Shown here: piece by piece, positions 14,505 to 16,347 of the stretch | Layout of the letters: every line of letters begins with the position of its first letter | Numbering within the stretch: position 1 is the first letter of the stretch | Assembly (NCBI GenBank): GCA_020440935.1 | Contig: JAGRNC010000010.1 | Span: 1 to 16,347, forward strand | Origin: Leptospiraceae bacterium | GTDB taxonomy: Bacteria > Spirochaetota > Leptospiria > Leptospirales > Leptonemataceae | Length of the DNA: 16,347 nt | Direction of reading: 5' to 3' | Translations under genes and position numbers: made by a program | Notes under the pieces: generated by a model | Seen by the model: the letters and a program-made list of their open reading frames with translations, nothing else | What the model was told of the DNA's origin: nothing | The model's database searches: none

Positions 14505-14819
14505 TTACTTCAGAGCAAGCAACGCAGATCGAATCAGATCTTCAGAAGGTATCCCGCTCTGTTTACCCTGCGCATCCGTGTATATGCGGCAACCACCATC
14601 CGAATCCACGGGATCGATATCCTGGCCATTGATTAACACGGTCGGCGATCCAAAATGCGAGGCAAATGCGGGAGCGTCCGGCGCCTCGCGATTGATCAGA
14701 ATTGGCTCAATGCGCAAACCCAACTCTTTGATGACCTTCTCCACCCGCGCACAGGTGGCCTCGTAATTGGGACAGGTGGGCTCGAAGATAATGAAAATGT
14801 TGTTCTTCTTTCTGGCCAT
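14505..14819 (-). CDS. Thioredoxin-fold protein with atypical cysteine spacing
   Basis: This 104-residue small protein has a thioredoxin/glutaredoxin-like fold. It begins MARKKNNIFIIFEPTCPNYE, the beta-strand followed by the usual active-site turn. The typical CPxC is altered: Cys16-Pro-Asn-Tyr19, with the next Cys at 23 (C-x6-C). The cis-Pro motif is intact in FGSPTVLINGQDIDP (56-70), with a further Cys77 in GGCRIY. From memory, a related family ('CPNC...GSPTVxVNGxDI') occurs beside mercury and metal resistance genes. Redox or metal-handling duty in the periplasm or cytoplasm is inferred, as no signal peptide is seen. ATG 14819 has GGTGA six bases upstream; GTG 14828 and TTG 14831 are alternatives. 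It sits between the small lipoprotein and the sigma gene, on the same strand. Confidence 0.83.
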   Translation of the reverse strand: MARKKNNIFIIFEPTCPNYEATCARVEKVIKELGLRIEPILINREAPDAPAFASHFGSPTVLINGQDIDPVDSDGGCRIYTDAQGKQSGIPSEDLIRSALLALK

Positions 14820-14845
14820 CGGATTCACCAAAAGTCGCGAAGCTC

Positions 14846-14872
14846 GAGGGCGATCCTTAAAGGACCACCCTC
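14846..14872. other. Stem-loop between the lipoprotein and the thioredoxin-like gene
   Basis: GAGGG (14846-14850) pairs with CCCTC (14868-14872), and TCCTT (14854-14858) with AAGGA (14860-14864), with a three-base internal loop on each side (CGA against CCA) and a single central base. There is no T-run, so it may be an attenuator-like or mRNA-stabilising hairpin rather than a terminator. Confidence 0.4.
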
Positions 14873-14896
14873 AGGAAGCAATCTTCTTTTGTACTT

Positions 14897-15079
14897 TCAG
14901 CGACCACGGATGACCCTTTCCACCGCAGAAATCCCAATCGATACAGCCATTCCGGAATGCATATCTCCGTCGCGCATTTGCCCGGAATTGTCTCCCTGGC
15001 GGTTGCAACCTGCAAATACCAGAGCGGAGACCGCTACAATGGCCGACAGGGTCAGCCAGATTTGTACATTTCGTTTCAT
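14897..15079 (-). CDS. Small lipoprotein with a Met/His/Asp-rich stretch
   Basis: The 60-residue protein has a lipoprotein signal peptide: MKRNVQIWL, a hydrophobic stretch ending VFAGC with Cys25 as the lipidated residue. The rest is short and polar, with NRQGDNSGQMRDGDMHSGMA, whose Met, His and Asp residues could bind copper. The remainder ends AVSIGISAVERVIRGR. ATG 15079 has GAAGGT a few bases upstream. It starts 21 bp after the end of the CopB gene and is very likely cotranscribed. I do not recognise a family; a periplasmic copper-binding role is inferred from the stretch and the neighbourhood. It could also be a truncated remnant of a longer lipoprotein. Confidence 0.7.
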   Translation of the reverse strand: MKRNVQIWLTLSAIVAVSALVFAGCNRQGDNSGQMRDGDMHSGMAVSIGISAVERVIRGR

Positions 15080-15100
15080 TTTTTACCTTCATTTGTTGAT

Positions 15101-16347
15101 TTAACTATTTGTAGACTTTGTTTCAATGCTTCGCTTTAGAAGCTGTGCATTGATTGCTACAATAATTGTACTGAGGCTCATGAAGATAGCCCCCACGGCT
15201 GGCGAAATGATCAGTCCCGGGATGAATCCGGTAGCAAGAGGCAGCGCGATCGCATTGTATCCAGTGGCCCAGATGAGATTCTGAATCATTTTGCGATACG
15301 TTGCTCGGCCGAACAGAATAAGCTGTGCAATGTCCGATGGGTTGCTGCGCACAAGTACAATGTCGGCTGTGCTTGCGGCGACATCGGTACCGGAGCCAAC
15401 AGCGATGCCAACGTTAGCTGTGGCAAGGGCGGGCGCATCGTTCACTCCATCGCCGGTCATGGCCACAAAATGGCCTTCTTTTTGCAGATCCTTGATGACC
15501 TTAACTTTGTCTTCTGGCAGCACCCGACTGAAATAACCATCCAATCCCAATTCATCGCTTACGGCTTTCGCGGTGGCTTCGCTATCTCCGGTGGCCATGA
15601 ACAACTTGATGCCGCGTTTTTGCAGAGTGCGGACTGCATCTTTGCTTTCCGGTCGCACTTCATCGGCCAGACTTAACCGACCTGCGGGCTGATCACCGCG
15701 GAGCAGATACACTTCTGTGGCTCCAGCCATGCCACCTTCCGGTATAGAAATAGCATTCTCGCTCAAATACTTGGAGCTCACCACAGCCCACATCTGGCCG
15801 TCCACCTGGCCTTTAACCCCTCGGCCAGTCATAGTTTCAAACTGCGACACTTCTTTGATCTGCAGATCCTTTTCTCGGGCTGCATCCAGTAGGCCGGCAG
15901 CGATGGGATGCTCGGAATGCTGCTCCAGGGATGCAGCGATCTGAAGCGATTCGTTCTCGGAAAGCTCAGCAAAGGATTCTGTGCGAGCAAGCTTGAAGAC
16001 GCCTTTTGTCAAAGTTCCGGTCTTATCGAATACCAGCGCAGAAATCTTTCGCGCGTTTTCAAAGGCAGTGCGATTCCGAATTAATAGGCCATTTCGCGCA
16101 GACATGGCAGTAGAAATGGCAACTACCAGGGGAATGGCCAAACCCAGGGCATGGGGACAGGAAATCACCATGACCGTTACGGTGCGCTCCAGAACAAAAC
16201 TCAATTCCTGGCCCATAAGTAGCCAGCCTGCAGAAGTGATGATTCCGGCGCCGATGGCGACAAAGGCCAGCCAGGCAGCGGCGCGATTCGCCAGATTCTG
16301 CGTACGGGACTTGGCCTGTTGGGCCTCGTTTACAAGATCGATAACTT
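15101..16347 (-). CDS. copB: Copper-type P1B ATPase with CPH motif (CopB-like), C-terminal part
   Basis: About 414 residues of a P-type ATPase are visible; the frame stays open to the right edge, so the N-terminus and early helices lie beyond it. The transport-site motif is CPH (Cys at 16157-16159, His at 16151-16153), in VISCPHALGLAIP, which marks the P1B-3 class (CopB-like; Cu2+, or Cu+/Ag+). The phosphorylation motif DKTGTLT has its Asp codon at 16025-16027. Also present are SEHPIAAGLL, MTGRGVKG, MATGDSEATA and MTGDGVNDAPALATANVGIA, then the last helices with NLIWATGYNAIALPLATG and MSLSTIIVAINAQ, typical of this class. It exports copper to the periplasm. It is followed 21 bp downstream by the small lipoprotein. 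Any N-terminal metal-binding part cannot be seen. Confidence 0.95.
   Translation of the reverse strand, partial: VIDLVNEAQQAKSRTQNLANRAAAWLAFVAIGAGIITSAGWLLMGQELSFVLERTVTVMVISCPHALGLAIPLVVAISTAMSARNGLLIRNRTAFENARKISALVFDKTGTLTKGVFKLARTESFAELSENESLQIAASLEQHSEHPIAAGLLDAAREKDLQIKEVSQFETMTGRGVKGQVDGQMWAVVSSKYLSENAISIPEGGMAGATEVYLLRGDQPAGRLSLADEVRPESKDAVRTLQKRGIKLFMATGDSEATAKAVSDELGLDGYFSRVLPEDKVKVIKDLQKEGHFVAMTGDGVNDAPALATANVGIAVGSGTDVAASTADIVLVRSNPSDIAQLILFGRATYRKMIQNLIWATGYNAIALPLATGFIPGLIISPAVGAIFMSLSTIIVAINAQLLKRSIETKSTNS

Noticed and set aside
14871..15092. Alternative 73-codon frame overlapping the small lipoprotein.
   Set aside because: It has no signal peptide and odd composition; the other frame has a textbook lipobox and a ribosome site.
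1..16347. CRISPR arrays, insertion sequences, tRNA or rRNA genes.
   Set aside because: No regular direct repeats, transposase-like frames, or RNA gene consensus sequences were found by eye.

Overview
The window looks like chromosomal DNA of a Gram-negative (diderm) bacterium with intermediate GC, roughly 50-55% by eye. Two proteins carry lipoprotein signal peptides, genes are tightly packed, and start codons are mostly ATG with an occasional TTG. The gene set (PurD, an Mrp-type antiporter, a CsgG-like lipoprotein, a copper P-type ATPase and a cysteine-rich ECF sigma factor) does not fix the taxon. A Leptospirales-like or deltaproteobacterial-type lineage is only a guess. No rRNA, tRNA, CRISPR array, insertion sequence or phage gene was seen.

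Layout. Positions 1-240 (minus) hold the start of a PAS-domain protein that continues off the left edge. purD (476-1732, plus) follows and meets, tail to tail, a long minus-strand operon (9223 down to 1767). That operon encodes an Mrp/Mnh-type multisubunit cation/proton antiporter in the order E-F-G-DUF4040-MbhE-like-B-C-D-A/NuoL-like-small protein-third antiporter subunit. Most genes overlap by 1-8 bases. The C-terminal part of a classical MrpA appears as two free-standing small proteins, and there are three NuoL/M/N-type subunits. The third has Asn where the TM7 Lys normally sits.

A 357-bp intergenic region (9224-9580) holds a perfect TATAAT on the minus strand and two inverted repeats. It separates the operon from a divergently read 287-residue protein of unknown function (9581-10444, plus). 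Next come a DUF423 membrane protein (minus), a CsgG-like lipoprotein (plus, divergent from DUF423) and a two-domain VOC/PhnB-type protein (plus).

The right end is a minus-strand metal-stress block. From upstream to downstream it holds a CopB-type (CPH motif) P1B ATPase cut by the right edge, a small lipoprotein with a Met/His/Asp-rich stretch, a thioredoxin-fold protein with an unusual cysteine spacing, and an ECF sigma factor with a C-terminal cysteine cluster resembling copper-responsive CorE. A pfkB-type phosphofructokinase begins four bases after the sigma stop codon. The likely logic is that copper is exported by CopB, handled in the periplasm by the lipoprotein, and sensed directly by the sigma factor. 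Why a glycolytic kinase is coupled to it is the main open question.
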